Shown in pieces: positions 1 through 9,767 of a stretch of DNA of 64,000 bases. Under the pieces are notes generated by a model. The model was not told where the DNA came from, searched no databases, and saw only the letters and a list, made by a program, of their open reading frames with translations. Source of the DNA: an uncultured Roseburia sp. (lineage in GTDB: Bacteria > Bacillota > Clostridia > Lachnospirales > Lachnospiraceae). The stretch spans positions 1-64,000 of the forward strand of contig CALZGM010000017.1 in the NCBI GenBank assembly GCA_945787015.1. Direction: 5' to 3'. The position numbers and the translations under genes were made by a program. How positions within the stretch are numbered: the first letter of the stretch is position 1; each line of letters begins with the position of its first letter.

Positions 1-52
1 CTCGCTTCCTCAATATACGAAACAATAAATCCAAATTTTGGACTAAATACCC

Positions 53-1588
53 CTACTCCGCTGCTCTTACACTATTGAAATAATTTCCGCCATCAACAAT
101 TTCCAGTTCTTTTGATACTTCGGCAGTATTTGCGAATTCTTCTCCGCCATTCCACGATTTTCCTTCTTCTGGTCTTTCCATTCCTTCCGGCTTCTCCATG
201 CCTTCCGGCCGCTCACCTTCAAACTTGCCATTACCAACCATTGAAGCATGCATACCCATACCTGTGCCCATCATACCTTCACCGGCACTGGCCGCTAACT
301 GAGTTTCGCCTTGCCACAGTGTATAAGTTCCTGCTGTAAGTTCCGGAGAGGAAAGAATTAAGTAAGAAAAATCATTTTCTGATTCATAAGATAATACTTC
401 TTCTCCAGCCTCATTCTTTAATGTATAGACAATACCTCCATTTTGCTTTTCTGCAAAACTAAATACCGCATAATTCTGAGTGCTTTCAGAGATACGGTCT
501 AACATATTTCCGGTAGCCATAACCGTACCGCCATTGATATGAATTCCCATATCAGAATCAATACCGGCATCTGCACTCTTACTGCAAGCCTCCGCTATTA
601 CTGTACCACCATTTATTACAAGCCAACCGTTTGAATCAATACCATCCCCTTCACCGGTTTCCCCTGTTACTTTAATTGTAAGATTTCCACCATTAATGGT
701 CGTAACAGACACTTCGTCTTCATTTGTATTAATTCCATCATTGGCGGAGGTAATATTAATATTGCCTCCATTAATGGTTAAATGAAGTTCTGAATCCAAG
801 CCCTCGTTTTCTGCAGTAATATTTAATACACCAGTTCCTTCTTCATCCCCATTTATATTCATACTCATCTTTGAGTAAAAAGCGCCATCATATTTGTGAA
901 GCTTCTTTGCATCAGCAACTTCTGTTCCATCTTCACTTAGGACAACGCTATCCGGTTTGTAAATACGAGCCACATAAGAGCCTTTGATATTATTGACAGA
1001 ACCATCAGCTATTAAAACATTTGCTCCGGCTGCTGTTGTATCTACTGTATTGGTTGCTGTCTCTGTATCAGACGAACCGCATTCATATACATTATAGAAA
1101 ATAATAGCCGGTGCCACTGTGCACTCAATATCTGCATTATTTAAAATTAATGTAACAACTGCTTCCGAATCTTCTTTGGCTTCCTCACCTAAATCAATGG
1201 CAATCTGTCCTGCTAAAAGACTTCCACTCAGTTCATAAGTACCCGGTTTCGTAATATGAACAACCGTATGAGCATCTGCCTCTTCTTGCATATGTTCATC
1301 GTCTTTTGTACCTTCACCATAAGTAAAACCCCGGCCTTCAAGATAAAATACGATATCCTTTGCTATATACACGTCACTTTCGTCATCCTCTGATATTGCT
1401 TTTCCATCAACGGTTATTTCCGAATCAGAAAGTTCAATTGCAGTTGTGCCTTCAAAAACCTTTTTCTCATTCTGTATTGCTTCCATCTGTTCCGTTTCTG
1501 CCTGCTCTGCCACATTCTGTTTTGCACAGCCAGCCAATAATACAGACACACATATCATTACGAGTCCTTTTTTTAAAAATGCTTTCAT
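53..1588 (-). CDS. Secreted lipoprotein with carbohydrate-binding-type beta-helix
   Basis: The N-terminus is a lipoprotein signal (positively charged start, hydrophobic run, lipobox LLAGC with Cys21), so the mature protein should be anchored outside the membrane. From about residue 140 to 370 there are repeated short strands of the type INGGxxxI and GDGIDSNG, which is the pattern of the Cthe_2159/DUF4353 carbohydrate-binding right-handed beta-helix family. Members of that family bind acidic plant polysaccharide and calcium; the substrate here is unknown. The C-terminal region (about 435-480) is low-complexity and rich in Met, Gly, Glu and Pro with PEGM-type repeats, which is common in this family. 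The start is supported by an AGGAGG site 8 bases upstream. It is downstream of, and separated by a terminator from, the four-gene module at 1706-8533. Fold is fairly sure, ligand is not. Confidence 0.8.
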   Translation of the reverse strand: MKAFLKKGLVMICVSVLLAGCAKQNVAEQAETEQMEAIQNEKKVFEGTTAIELSDSEITVDGKAISEDDESDVYIAKDIVFYLEGRGFTYGEGTKDDEHMQEEADAHTVVHITKPGTYELSGSLLAGQIAIDLGEEAKEDSEAVVTLILNNADIECTVAPAIIFYNVYECGSSDTETATNTVDTTAAGANVLIADGSVNNIKGSYVARIYKPDSVVLSEDGTEVADAKKLHKYDGAFYSKMSMNINGDEEGTGVLNITAENEGLDSELHLTINGGNINITSANDGINTNEDEVSVTTINGGNLTIKVTGETGEGDGIDSNGWLVINGGTVIAEACSKSADAGIDSDMGIHINGGTVMATGNMLDRISESTQNYAVFSFAEKQNGGIVYTLKNEAGEEVLSYESENDFSYLILSSPELTAGTYTLWQGETQLAASAGEGMMGTGMGMHASMVGNGKFEGERPEGMEKPEGMERPEEGKSWNGGEEFANTAEVSKELEIVDGGNYFNSVRAAE

Positions 1589-1663
1589 TTATTTTTCCTC
1601 CTAATAGTGTCAGTATATCCTTAATCTGTGACCGTTTTGTGATAAAAATTTGTTTTTTTCTTG

Positions 1664-1705
1664 AAAAAACCGGTGTGACATCATTCTGTCACACCGGCTT
1701 CTTTT
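1664..1705 (-). terminator. Intrinsic terminator after the four-gene module
   Basis: A perfect 11-bp inverted repeat (arms 1670-1680 and 1687-1697, loop of 6) is followed on the minus strand by a run of six T. It lies directly after the stop of the membrane coiled-coil gene and so closes the module that begins at 8533. Confidence 0.85.
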
Positions 1706-2878
1706 TTAACGTGCTACTCCCAATTTATCAACTGAATTCAAAATTTCCTTTACATGAGCTGCAATATCAGGTTGTAGTTCACTTGTAAGCTTATTAATAT
1801 CCTCCATTTGTGCTTTCACTATATTCGCACTGTTTTCAATCCTTGATCTCAATTTTTGACGCCGCTCATTCAAGCGATGAGTTACCTCCACCATTTCTTT
1901 ATGATCTGCCAGCGCAAGTGCCTGCGGAATCCATACTTTTGCATCATATAAATTATATTCTCCCAGCATACGTAACAGACGGCCTGTATAATAGCGTAGA
2001 TCATCATTATTTATCTCAAATTTTTCGCGTTGCTTTACAGCCTCTAAATATGCTTCCCAAATACGATTAAATTCACCGGCATTTGTTACATGATATTTTT
2101 CGTGACAGAAATCAATTGCATTTGTAATACTGACATACTTAAGCTTTACTGAATTTAGCAGCTGAATTGCCCGATCTGCATTCACGCAGGCACGCCTGTA
2201 ATCCTTCTGTGCATTCATAATCTTTAGGCACAGGATACAAAGAAGCGCAACTATCACAAACAATAGAACTGTCCATGCCAGTTCCATCACTGATGATGTA
2301 ACAATTTGATAAATAAACATCAGAATCGCAGTCGAAATAGACAGCCCTGTGACAATATAAATTCGATTCTTCAAATGTTTTTCTTCATTCTCCAGCTCTT
2401 CCTTATAAAAAAGCCATTCATCACGTTCTCTTGTAAGGTATTTCATATCCTTCTCTAGGACAGCCTGATATGCCTCATTTGCTTTTAAGCGCTTAATGGC
2501 AGCCGGTATATCTGCCTCTTCCTGCTGCATCTGCATATACTGTGCATCACTCAATTTCTTTTCTGAGTTTAAAAATTCCTGTCTTGCCTGATCTAAATTT
2601 ACAATGTTCTGTGCCACATCCGAAATCGTACTACGCACCTTCTCATCCAGACCGTTTATAATCTGTATATCATTCAGATAAGCAGTTACCACCCGATACT
2701 CTGCCTTCTCTTCTTCCATCTCTTTTGTCGCTTCAATCATCTGCTCTAAGCGTTCAATCACATAATGCTCTACTTTCTGCAGATTTTTCTTGTCGGCAGG
2801 AAGCAGTACATCCTCATCAAATTTTTCAAAGCGTTCTTCCAGTTTTTTCCCTTTTCTCCATCTTGTAAAAAAACCCAT
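1706..2878 (-). CDS. Coiled-coil protein with two membrane segments, function unknown
   Basis: I do not recognise a characterised family. The protein is highly charged and predicted helical for about 170 residues, then has two hydrophobic stretches (roughly 173-193 and 199-220) making a membrane hairpin, then another helical, charged half. This suggests both soluble halves lie on the same, probably cytoplasmic, side. I chose the ATG at 2878 because it has an AAGGA site 9 bases upstream; a TTG seven codons earlier is also open. It is the last gene of a four-gene run and is followed by a strong terminator. In context it could be the membrane anchor for the neighbouring TPR and ATPase proteins; that is inference only. 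Confidence 0.6.
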   Translation of the reverse strand: MGFFTRWRKGKKLEERFEKFDEDVLLPADKKNLQKVEHYVIERLEQMIEATKEMEEEKAEYRVVTAYLNDIQIINGLDEKVRSTISDVAQNIVNLDQARQEFLNSEKKLSDAQYMQMQQEEADIPAAIKRLKANEAYQAVLEKDMKYLTRERDEWLFYKEELENEEKHLKNRIYIVTGLSISTAILMFIYQIVTSSVMELAWTVLLFVIVALLCILCLKIMNAQKDYRRACVNADRAIQLLNSVKLKYVSITNAIDFCHEKYHVTNAGEFNRIWEAYLEAVKQREKFEINNDDLRYYTGRLLRMLGEYNLYDAKVWIPQALALADHKEMVEVTHRLNERRQKLRSRIENSANIVKAQMEDINKLTSELQPDIAAHVKEILNSVDKLGVAR

Positions 2879-2889
2879 CGTCTTTTCCT

Positions 2890-3720
2890 TTATCCACAAT
2901 TTTTTTGATACTCATTTTTCCACTCCAGCAAAATCTGCATCAATGCTGTATTCTGCTCTAAAGTATCATATTCACGTTTAAACAGTTCCTCTAATTTTAT
3001 TTCAAAGTCGGCAACCTGTCCGCATCTGCTAATCATTGTCCACTTTTCACGCAGATTGGTCAATTCCGTTTCACCAACGCCATATTTCGCAGCCATTTTC
3101 TCCAGTTCCTCATCTGCACCCATATAACGGCAGGCAGCCATAGCTTCAAATATTGACTCCATGTTGCCATTCATCTCATATGCTTTAAGGAAACATTCTT
3201 TTGCCTCTTTAAATAGAAACAATCTTGCAAAAGCCGTCCCCTGATTGTGCCAGATATTTCCACAAATCACAGGATTTTTCTTACATTCATCTTCCATTTT
3301 AAGAAGTCTGCGATATTCTAAAATCGCATTTACATACTTTTTATTTTCCATGTACCGGTCAGCACGCATTTTTCTGCGTTCAAACACAGTTTTATACTGT
3401 AACTGCTGCAGTTGTGCGATTATCTTTTGTGCTGTTTCTCGCTGCAAATAACCTGTCGCCTTAAAAAGCAGCTCCAAATACTGTACCGGACCCATTTCTT
3501 TTCTTGACGCTTCTCTTAAATTTTCAGCCAGCTCTCGTTCTCCGATTTCCCGTTCAATCCAACGAAAAAACTCTTCCGTAAAAAAACTTTCCTCCGGCAG
3601 AAAAGCGCAATGCTCCATCAAATAACATAGTTCTTCCAAAGAATAAATATTAATGGAAAGCTCTTCAATATAATAGGGCATTGCTGCAAGCGGATAATTA
3701 CATAACAGTAAATCTCCCAT
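2890..3720 (-). CDS. TPR-like helical protein, function unknown
   Basis: A cytoplasmic protein of 276 residues without signal peptide or membrane segment. Residues about 125-205 read as two tetratricopeptide-like helical hairpins (an A-x-x-Y-x-x-L-L helix, then G-x-A-F-A, then KEAKECFLKAYE), so it is probably a binding scaffold. The start codon ATG has an AGAGAGG site upstream. The first 31 bases of the reading frame lie at the end of the upstream Hsp70-like gene: the two genes overlap by 23 bases, which suggests translational coupling and an obligate partnership. The downstream membrane gene begins 11 bases after its stop. No function can be assigned from sequence alone. Confidence 0.6.
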   Translation of the reverse strand: MGDLLLCNYPLAAMPYYIEELSINIYSLEELCYLMEHCAFLPEESFFTEEFFRWIEREIGERELAENLREASRKEMGPVQYLELLFKATGYLQRETAQKIIAQLQQLQYKTVFERRKMRADRYMENKKYVNAILEYRRLLKMEDECKKNPVICGNIWHNQGTAFARLFLFKEAKECFLKAYEMNGNMESIFEAMAACRYMGADEELEKMAAKYGVGETELTNLREKWTMISRCGQVADFEIKLEELFKREYDTLEQNTALMQILLEWKNEYQKNCG

Positions 3721-4960
3721 AGTGTTCCTCTCTATATCGACATCGATATTCCCAATGCAGATTACTGCTTTTTACAATTTCTCCAAATCCTAAATCCTTA
3801 ATCTGTATCTGTATCTTTGTATCTGACAAAGGCTTTGCTGTAATGCGAAGTCTTGTCGTCTTACTTTCCCGCTCCGGCAAATCTGAAAGAGTCAGCGTTT
3901 CCACATTCGCCTGTTTACTATTTGGAAGCTGAAGCCATATCGAAATATTTCTTGTATCAGATAAAATCACTTCACATGCTCCCTCCGCCTCATAACAGTT
4001 ATCTCCTGCACGAAGCAGTGTATAAAATTCTTCAACCCCCCGGTTTTTCACTTTTAAGCTGACATTCACCTTCATTTCATGGTCGCCAATATAAGTATAG
4101 GACCATGGAATTTCGTTTTGAGATACCATAACTGCATAACAGCATCCCTTGGCGTAAAGATTTTTACCGATAAAAGCCCGTCTTCCCCGGCACATATATG
4201 CCAGAGAAAGTTTCATCCATTCTCCGTCAAAACCATTTCCAACCAAATAAACAGTGGATACAACATGCCCTTTCATACATTCTGAAAGGACCTGACAAAA
4301 AGACTCGTCCTGTTCTTCCTGATTCATTTCCGCTGTCTGCTCACTAATGGAAACAAGCTGCGGTACCGTATTGTTATTCCGATGCAGGCTGATGCACTTC
4401 ATCACACCATCTCTGTAATCGAACAAATGCACATCATGTAGCCACAATTCTTTCTGCTGATTGAATACAAAATAGTAAAAGGCAGCTTTCCGGTCTATCA
4501 CAATCAGTTCTTCCTTATCAAAACCCAGTCGTTCTCCCAGTTCCGTCAAAAGCTTTGCGAGGTCTTTTTCTAATTTTTCTACGGAAATAGCACACATCTG
4601 TGGTTCGTAATTGGTACTAATACCCCCTGCATATCCAATCAGTTTTTTTAAAAAGAGAAGCAATAGTTCCTCTGCATGGTAATATTCTCCGTCTATAAAA
4701 AGCGTCTCTTTCTTTTTCGCTCTGCTAAGCAGCTGATCAATTGCTGTCACCTGTTGCTTTTCTGCAATCCGCTTTGCTTCCTCTCCGACAAACCATTGCC
4801 CTAATCCCTTTCTCTTAGCTATCAGGACCGGCACCTGGAAAACATCACTTCCGGTAACCATACTCACCGTTTGCGGCTCTTTCATACCCGGTTCATAAAA
4901 GCTTACTACTGCATATTTATCATCTAAATCTATTCCAACATAATAGCCCTGCTTCTTCAC
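3698..4960 (-). CDS. Divergent Hsp70/actin-fold ATPase-like protein (DUF5716-like)
   Basis: The N-terminus (residues 6-22) has the VGIDLDDKYAVVSFY pattern of a phosphate-1 strand-turn-strand of the Hsp70/actin ATPase fold. A second acidic strand, LFDYRDGVMK (about 179-188), fits phosphate 2, and VYLVGNGFDG (about 237-246) fits the adenosine-binding loop. After about residue 290 the protein becomes beta-rich with an L..LP.R..TTRL stretch and DLGFGE, resembling a small substrate-binding domain. From memory this matches Pfam DUF5716, seen in Lachnospiraceae; I could not check. The start is GTG with a GGGAGA site. It overlaps the TPR gene downstream and follows the giant protein by 27 bases. Likely a nucleotide-dependent switch or chaperone; catalytic activity is not proven because the motifs are divergent. 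Confidence 0.6.
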   Translation of the reverse strand: MKKQGYYVGIDLDDKYAVVSFYEPGMKEPQTVSMVTGSDVFQVPVLIAKRKGLGQWFVGEEAKRIAEKQQVTAIDQLLSRAKKKETLFIDGEYYHAEELLLLFLKKLIGYAGGISTNYEPQMCAISVEKLEKDLAKLLTELGERLGFDKEELIVIDRKAAFYYFVFNQQKELWLHDVHLFDYRDGVMKCISLHRNNNTVPQLVSISEQTAEMNQEEQDESFCQVLSECMKGHVVSTVYLVGNGFDGEWMKLSLAYMCRGRRAFIGKNLYAKGCCYAVMVSQNEIPWSYTYIGDHEMKVNVSLKVKNRGVEEFYTLLRAGDNCYEAEGACEVILSDTRNISIWLQLPNSKQANVETLTLSDLPERESKTTRLRITAKPLSDTKIQIQIKDLGFGEIVKSSNLHWEYRCRYREEHYGRFTVM

Positions 4961-4987
4961 GTTCTCCCGTAACCTTTCTTATCTTCG

Positions 4988-7900
4988 TCAGAGTATTTTA
5001 AATATTTCTTCCGTAGTAACTTTCTTTCCGTTATACTCCATCATTTCCCGTTTTAATGCATGCCCTTCTTGCAAAGCTAACTGTAAAAACATATCATTCA
5101 TCATTGCATACCGGCTGTTATCCTGTTTGGAATATACATCATGGTTTTCCAACCGACCACTAAGAGTAATGCCTTGCCCATACGTTTCATCTGTTTCTGT
5201 AATATAGTAGGATAAGGTATCCCCAAAAAACAGAATAAACGTTTTTACAAAAATGCCGTCATAAACTTCCAACATTTCCTCCTCCCGGTAGGAGTTGTCA
5301 TTCATCTGATAACTGATAGAAACCAAAGCCCCCGGCTTCGTATGATATTCCACAAAAAATTTGTCATTTAGATGATATTTTTCCACCAGTCTTTGATCCA
5401 AATTTTTATAGAATTCAAAGTAGATTCCCTGACTGGTAAAATCTAATAAAAATTCATCCGCAATGCGGTACTGTACCTCTGTCATTTCTTCTAATTCAGA
5501 ATAATTTTTCAACAATGCCAGGCACTGGGTATCATTCAACTCCTGTTGCATTAATCTTCGGTATTCTATCTGTGAAAAAACATCCGTTGCAACAATTGCA
5601 TCCTTACATAAGTACAGTTGTGAAAAATATGTCAGATAGGCCATGCACACCATCTCACGTCCACCACCCTGACAATAACTTTCATATATTTCATCAATCT
5701 GTTCTACAAAATCCGTCGAATACAGCATTTGTGTAATAATACGTTCCTCTAAATCAAAGGTATCAATATCAAATTCACCCGCTGCTTTCCAAATCTCAGC
5801 CATATGTTTTGTTGGACCATTGTAGTATTTACACAGATAAATTAAAATAACATCATTATATTTTCCTGCCCGGAATGTAACATCTGCTAATCCAATCAAA
5901 AATTCATTTTCTTCAAAATTTTCAGTTGTAATTTCATAGCTGCATATTGTCACACGACAGGCATCATCCAATGTATCATAGCCATACGCTTCCAGCATTT
6001 CGTATGCCTGTTCAAAAAAGTGATTCTCTATCAGCTGTTCTATCATGAATTTCCGATCATTTAACGACATAAGCCTAAAGTTAGCGTTTTGTAAAAAATC
6101 CTCTACCCGGCTTCCGAAATCCTTTGACGCATAATGACGTATAAATACTGGCAGTAGCTTAGCCTTCCACTCTTCTCTAACCTCTTTTGCCTTTAGCAAA
6201 ATGGAAATGCTCTCCTCATCCTCCACAGAAAAATCATTTTCCTTCAGTTTCTTATGAAATCTGCAAACCAGATAAGGAAGACAGTTTGCCGCCAATTTTA
6301 CTGCGGGTTCCATATATTCCTCAACCGAAAGCAATGGGTAGTCTTCAAAGTTTTCTTCATCTGCATCGAAAAATCCGTTTACATCCTGAAGAAGGATACA
6401 ATAGTCCTCTGTAATAGCTGTAAAATATGCTTCTCCACCCGTAATTGACACCTTCTGCACTGTTTTCCACTGCTTCTGTAATACAATGGCACTGACAAAC
6501 TTGCAATCATTCTTCACATGCAGACGATGCACAAATAAAATATCTGAAAACTTTTCTGCCAATTCTTCGTTTAAAATCCCAAGTGGAAGCATATCGCGAT
6601 AGATGATTGCCAGATTTTCATCCATATGCCCTGTTTCAATTTGCGACATGGCAAATTGTTCTATGGTACGTCTATAACGCAGATAGATTTCTTTCTGTTC
6701 CTCTTTATTCTTTACAATATGCGCATAGAGAAATGCCAGCTGCTTATATGACAAGCTATTATGGTATTGGAAGTACATAAAAACAACTTTCGGAATCTTT
6801 TCAATCGTATTTTCATCGGATGTTAACAAATACGCTTCATACAAATTTGTGATACGCAGTTCCTTTGAAACTCCCAATTCATACCACTTATGATATTCTG
6901 CCGAAAATTTCTGTCCCTTTATTAAATAACTGCATATTACTGCCAAAGTTTCCTCTGTCTCTGTCACTTCATAACAAGCTTCCAGGATTTTGAACACTCT
7001 TTCACTATATACACGTTCAGAAGATACCAGGTGAAATACCTGCATAGCAACTTCTTTTGATAGTGCCTGATGCTTTCTGGCCCAATTTAAAATTTTTATT
7101 TCAAATTCACCCAATTTAGTTAATAAATACGGATCCTGCAAAAATAAATAAAAAGCTTCCAGATAAAAGTATGGCGAATCCGTCCCCGCTGCAATCCAAC
7201 GTTCTATCGCTTTTTGCCTATGTGAAGTATTTTTATAATAATCCTCTCTCACAAATAACAAAATCCAAAATAAAAGCGAGTTCTTTGGATAATGGCGGAA
7301 CAATTCCTCAATCTGCTCTGCAACACGATTCACATAGGCTTCTTCGCGTTCCATCAGCGTGCATAAATAAAGATAATATCCCCATTCCGGCGTTTCACGG
7401 TTCTGACAGGAGCGCTTGTAATCCTCTAAAATCCAGCTTGCCTCCTGGCGCTGTCTGTTTACCAGAAAAGCCTGCGCCTTCATTAATTGATAAAGTGCAT
7501 TATCAGGTTCTGCATCCAGCATTCGTTCTAAAATCTGAATGGAATTTTTTGCCCAGACTCCCGTTACAATTTTTTTTAATCGGTAATCAATATATAACTG
7601 TGTCAGTTCTGCTCTGGCTTGCTTATATTCCCGATGTATAGACACTCCCTGTCCATCTTCTACTTTTGTACCGGTCACACATAGTTTTACAGAAAGCGTC
7701 TGTTTTGGAAAACAAAACCGGATTTCTCCATAATTTTTGCCTGCATGAAGTGCGTTTGCCTGAATATAGTATTCATAAAAGCATGTATTTCCCAAAAACT
7801 CCTCAGAAGAAATTTCTTTCTTGCTAAGCTTTATAAATGCTGCATCACATGTCACCTCACAGGACACATAGCCCCACTTATCCTTTTTTAAGGAAATCTG

Positions 7901-8533
7901 TTCTTTTCTATCCTCAGTAACATGATCAAGAGTCAGTTCTTTCTCATCTATATGAATGAAAACCGGTTGTTTTTGTTCCGTTCCGACTAAAAATGCCTCG
8001 ACAGCCTGCATGGATGGCGGCTCTTTTCGAATCGCCTCATAAAGCAGCCGTTCCTTTTCTTCCTCTTCTTTAATGATATTAGGAAAGCTGGCAGAATAAA
8101 ATATCTTGTAGCTTTCGTTAAAATTATCTCTGGCCAGTCTGGCAAAATCATTTAAATTCTTAATTTTTCCGATAGAGGAAGCTGCATATAATTTAGAAAC
8201 AGACACAACAAAAGAAAGGTTGTATTCGCCCTGCTCACAAACGATAACGAACTCGCCCTTTCTAATATCCCCTTCTAAGAGCCCTTCACTATGAAATTGG
8301 TAACGAACCCGAATCTCTTCTCCGTCAAACTGAGGGGTTAAACATTCCATTCTCGGATAGGTCGAATAGACAATTCCACGCAGCTTCTTTTTATTTTTGC
8401 TGCAAATCGTAAACTCACCTGTTGCATCCTTTCCCTCAATTATACTTAATTCAATGCGTTCTACTGAAAAAGACAGATCCGGCTCATTGTCATCAAACAT
8501 CCCAATTGCAAGCTTTTTTATCCTCTTTCGCAA
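4988..8533 (-). CDS. Giant beta-sandwich plus alpha-solenoid protein (DUF5717-like)
   Basis: A 1181-residue protein with no signal peptide or membrane segment. Residues about 15-130 and 190-295 are beta-rich and resemble two Ig-like or Hsp-binding sandwiches, separated by a short helical piece. From about 300 to 1010 it is almost all helix, with aromatic-rich repeated hairpins typical of a TPR-like solenoid. The last 130 residues return to beta. From memory the layout matches DUF5717 N- and C-terminal families of Lachnospiraceae. The start is TTG: AGGTGG lies 5 bases upstream and no ATG nearby has a ribosome site. It is the first gene of the module and probably a large scaffold for the adjacent Hsp70-like ATPase; that link is inferred from adjacency. 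Confidence 0.6.
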   Translation of the reverse strand: MRKRIKKLAIGMFDDNEPDLSFSVERIELSIIEGKDATGEFTICSKNKKKLRGIVYSTYPRMECLTPQFDGEEIRVRYQFHSEGLLEGDIRKGEFVIVCEQGEYNLSFVVSVSKLYAASSIGKIKNLNDFARLARDNFNESYKIFYSASFPNIIKEEEEKERLLYEAIRKEPPSMQAVEAFLVGTEQKQPVFIHIDEKELTLDHVTEDRKEQISLKKDKWGYVSCEVTCDAAFIKLSKKEISSEEFLGNTCFYEYYIQANALHAGKNYGEIRFCFPKQTLSVKLCVTGTKVEDGQGVSIHREYKQARAELTQLYIDYRLKKIVTGVWAKNSIQILERMLDAEPDNALYQLMKAQAFLVNRQRQEASWILEDYKRSCQNRETPEWGYYLYLCTLMEREEAYVNRVAEQIEELFRHYPKNSLLFWILLFVREDYYKNTSHRQKAIERWIAAGTDSPYFYLEAFYLFLQDPYLLTKLGEFEIKILNWARKHQALSKEVAMQVFHLVSSERVYSERVFKILEACYEVTETEETLAVICSYLIKGQKFSAEYHKWYELGVSKELRITNLYEAYLLTSDENTIEKIPKVVFMYFQYHNSLSYKQLAFLYAHIVKNKEEQKEIYLRYRRTIEQFAMSQIETGHMDENLAIIYRDMLPLGILNEELAEKFSDILFVHRLHVKNDCKFVSAIVLQKQWKTVQKVSITGGEAYFTAITEDYCILLQDVNGFFDADEENFEDYPLLSVEEYMEPAVKLAANCLPYLVCRFHKKLKENDFSVEDEESISILLKAKEVREEWKAKLLPVFIRHYASKDFGSRVEDFLQNANFRLMSLNDRKFMIEQLIENHFFEQAYEMLEAYGYDTLDDACRVTICSYEITTENFEENEFLIGLADVTFRAGKYNDVILIYLCKYYNGPTKHMAEIWKAAGEFDIDTFDLEERIITQMLYSTDFVEQIDEIYESYCQGGGREMVCMAYLTYFSQLYLCKDAIVATDVFSQIEYRRLMQQELNDTQCLALLKNYSELEEMTEVQYRIADEFLLDFTSQGIYFEFYKNLDQRLVEKYHLNDKFFVEYHTKPGALVSISYQMNDNSYREEEMLEVYDGIFVKTFILFFGDTLSYYITETDETYGQGITLSGRLENHDVYSKQDNSRYAMMNDMFLQLALQEGHALKREMMEYNGKKVTTEEIFKIL

Positions 8534-8568
8534 CTCGCCACCTGTTTTCCTTTTCTATCGGATTCCCA

Positions 8569-8596
8569 TTGCATTTTTGCAAACAACAGTTATAAT
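8569..8596 (+). promoter_or_regulatory. Sigma-A type promoter of the PLP-enzyme gene
   Basis: TTGCAT (8569-8574), a 16-base spacer and TATAAT (8591-8596) precede an AGGAG ribosome site and the ATG at 8627. It lies in the 93-base space shared with the divergent giant-protein gene, whose own promoter must be in the same interval (a weak TTGCAA-N17-GATAGA can be read on the minus strand). Confidence 0.65.
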
Positions 8597-8626
8597 AAAT
8601 TATAAACTAATTTGGAGGAGTAATCA

Positions 8627-9718
8627 ATGATAAAACACAAAGATCATTTTCACGGAAGTGATTTGGAAAAAATAGAATCTATCTATGGAATCAAGAAAGA
8701 AAATGTTGTCAGTTTTTCTGCCAATGTCAATCCGTTAGGTGTCTCTCCGCTTTTACGCTCGACGCTTTCTGCTCAAATTGATGCTATTACCAGTTATCCG
8801 GACAGGGAATATACTTCCCTGCGCAAATGCATCGCAGAATACTGTCATACTGATTTTGAAAATATTATCGTGGGAAATGGCTCCACAGAGCTGATTTCTC
8901 TCTTTATACAGATTGAGCATCCGAAAAAAGCTTTGGTTATCGGACCGACCTATTCCGAATACGAGCGCGAAATCTCTTTGGGAGGCGGCACTACCCTATA
9001 CTATCCTCTCAAAGAAGAAGATAATTTTGAACTAAATGTAGAAGACTTTTTATCTCATTTAAATGAAAGCCTTGATTTACTGGTCATCTGTAATCCGAAT
9101 AATCCGACCTCTTCCTGCATTACCAGAAAGAATATGCGACGCATCCTTGATGCCTGCAAGCAGTATGATATTTATGTCATGGTAGACGAGACGTATGTAG
9201 AGTTTGCTGACAATATGGAAGAAATTGATTCCATTCCGTTAACCAACTACTACAACAATATTGTCATCCTCCGTGGAACCTCTAAGTTCTTTGCAGCACC
9301 CGGACTTCGCCTCGGTTACGCAATTACAGGAAACCGTGACTTAATCAAAGCAATTAATACCAGAAAAAATCCCTGGACCATTAATTCACTTGCAGTTGTA
9401 GCCGGAGAAACCATGTTTAAGGATACTGCTTACATCGAACAGACCAGACAGTTGATTGCTTCTGAACGCAGCCGCTGCTATCAGGCACTCTCCGCCTCAC
9501 CGGATTATAAAGTATACAAGCCAAGCGGAAACTTTATGCTGGCTAAGATTACAAATGAGGAATTAACCTCTGAATTCCTATTTGATAAAGCAATCCGTCA
9601 GGGAATGATGATTCGGGACTGCTCCACCTTCCCATTCTTGGATAATAAATATATCCGATTCTGTTTTATGAAGCCGGAGGATAATACAAGATTACTTAAA
9701 TGCCTGTTAGAGCGATAA
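8627..9718 (+). CDS. PLP-dependent aminotransferase, CobD/HisC type
   Basis: A class I/II fold-type I PLP enzyme of 363 residues. The N-terminus has an HG.D...I...YGI stretch and SFSANVNPLG (29-38), typical of threonine-phosphate decarboxylase (CobD) and the related histidinol-phosphate aminotransferases. NPNNPT (156-161), VDETY (186-190) and RGTSKFF with the PLP lysine K220, followed by PGLRLGY, complete the active site. CobD makes (R)-1-amino-2-propanol phosphate for cobalamin; HisC acts in histidine synthesis. No cobalamin or histidine gene lies in this window, so the substrate is open. The start has GGAGGAG 7 bases upstream. It is one of three plus-strand genes and is monocistronic, ending in a bidirectional terminator. 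Confidence 0.8.
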   Translation: MIKHKDHFHGSDLEKIESIYGIKKENVVSFSANVNPLGVSPLLRSTLSAQIDAITSYPDREYTSLRKCIAEYCHTDFENIIVGNGSTELISLFIQIEHPKKALVIGPTYSEYEREISLGGGTTLYYPLKEEDNFELNVEDFLSHLNESLDLLVICNPNNPTSSCITRKNMRRILDACKQYDIYVMVDETYVEFADNMEEIDSIPLTNYYNNIVILRGTSKFFAAPGLRLGYAITGNRDLIKAINTRKNPWTINSLAVVAGETMFKDTAYIEQTRQLIASERSRCYQALSASPDYKVYKPSGNFMLAKITNEELTSEFLFDKAIRQGMMIRDCSTFPFLDNKYIRFCFMKPEDNTRLLKCLLER

Positions 9719-9766
9719 AAAATACCCCTGTGGCTGATACATAAAGTATCAGCCACGGGGGTATTT
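9719..9766. terminator. Bidirectional terminator between convergent genes
   Basis: A 21-bp inverted repeat with one mismatch (arms 9720-9740 and 9746-9766, loop ATAAA). The stem core is G+C-rich and the outer ends are A/T. It lies between the stop of the PLP enzyme and the stop of the FecR gene and can serve both. Confidence 0.85.
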
Positions 9767-9767
9767 G

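Noticed and set aside
7171..7641. A 156-codon plus-strand open frame opposite the giant protein
   Set aside because: Antisense to a continuous 1181-codon frame with consistent protein structure; no ribosome site was seen.
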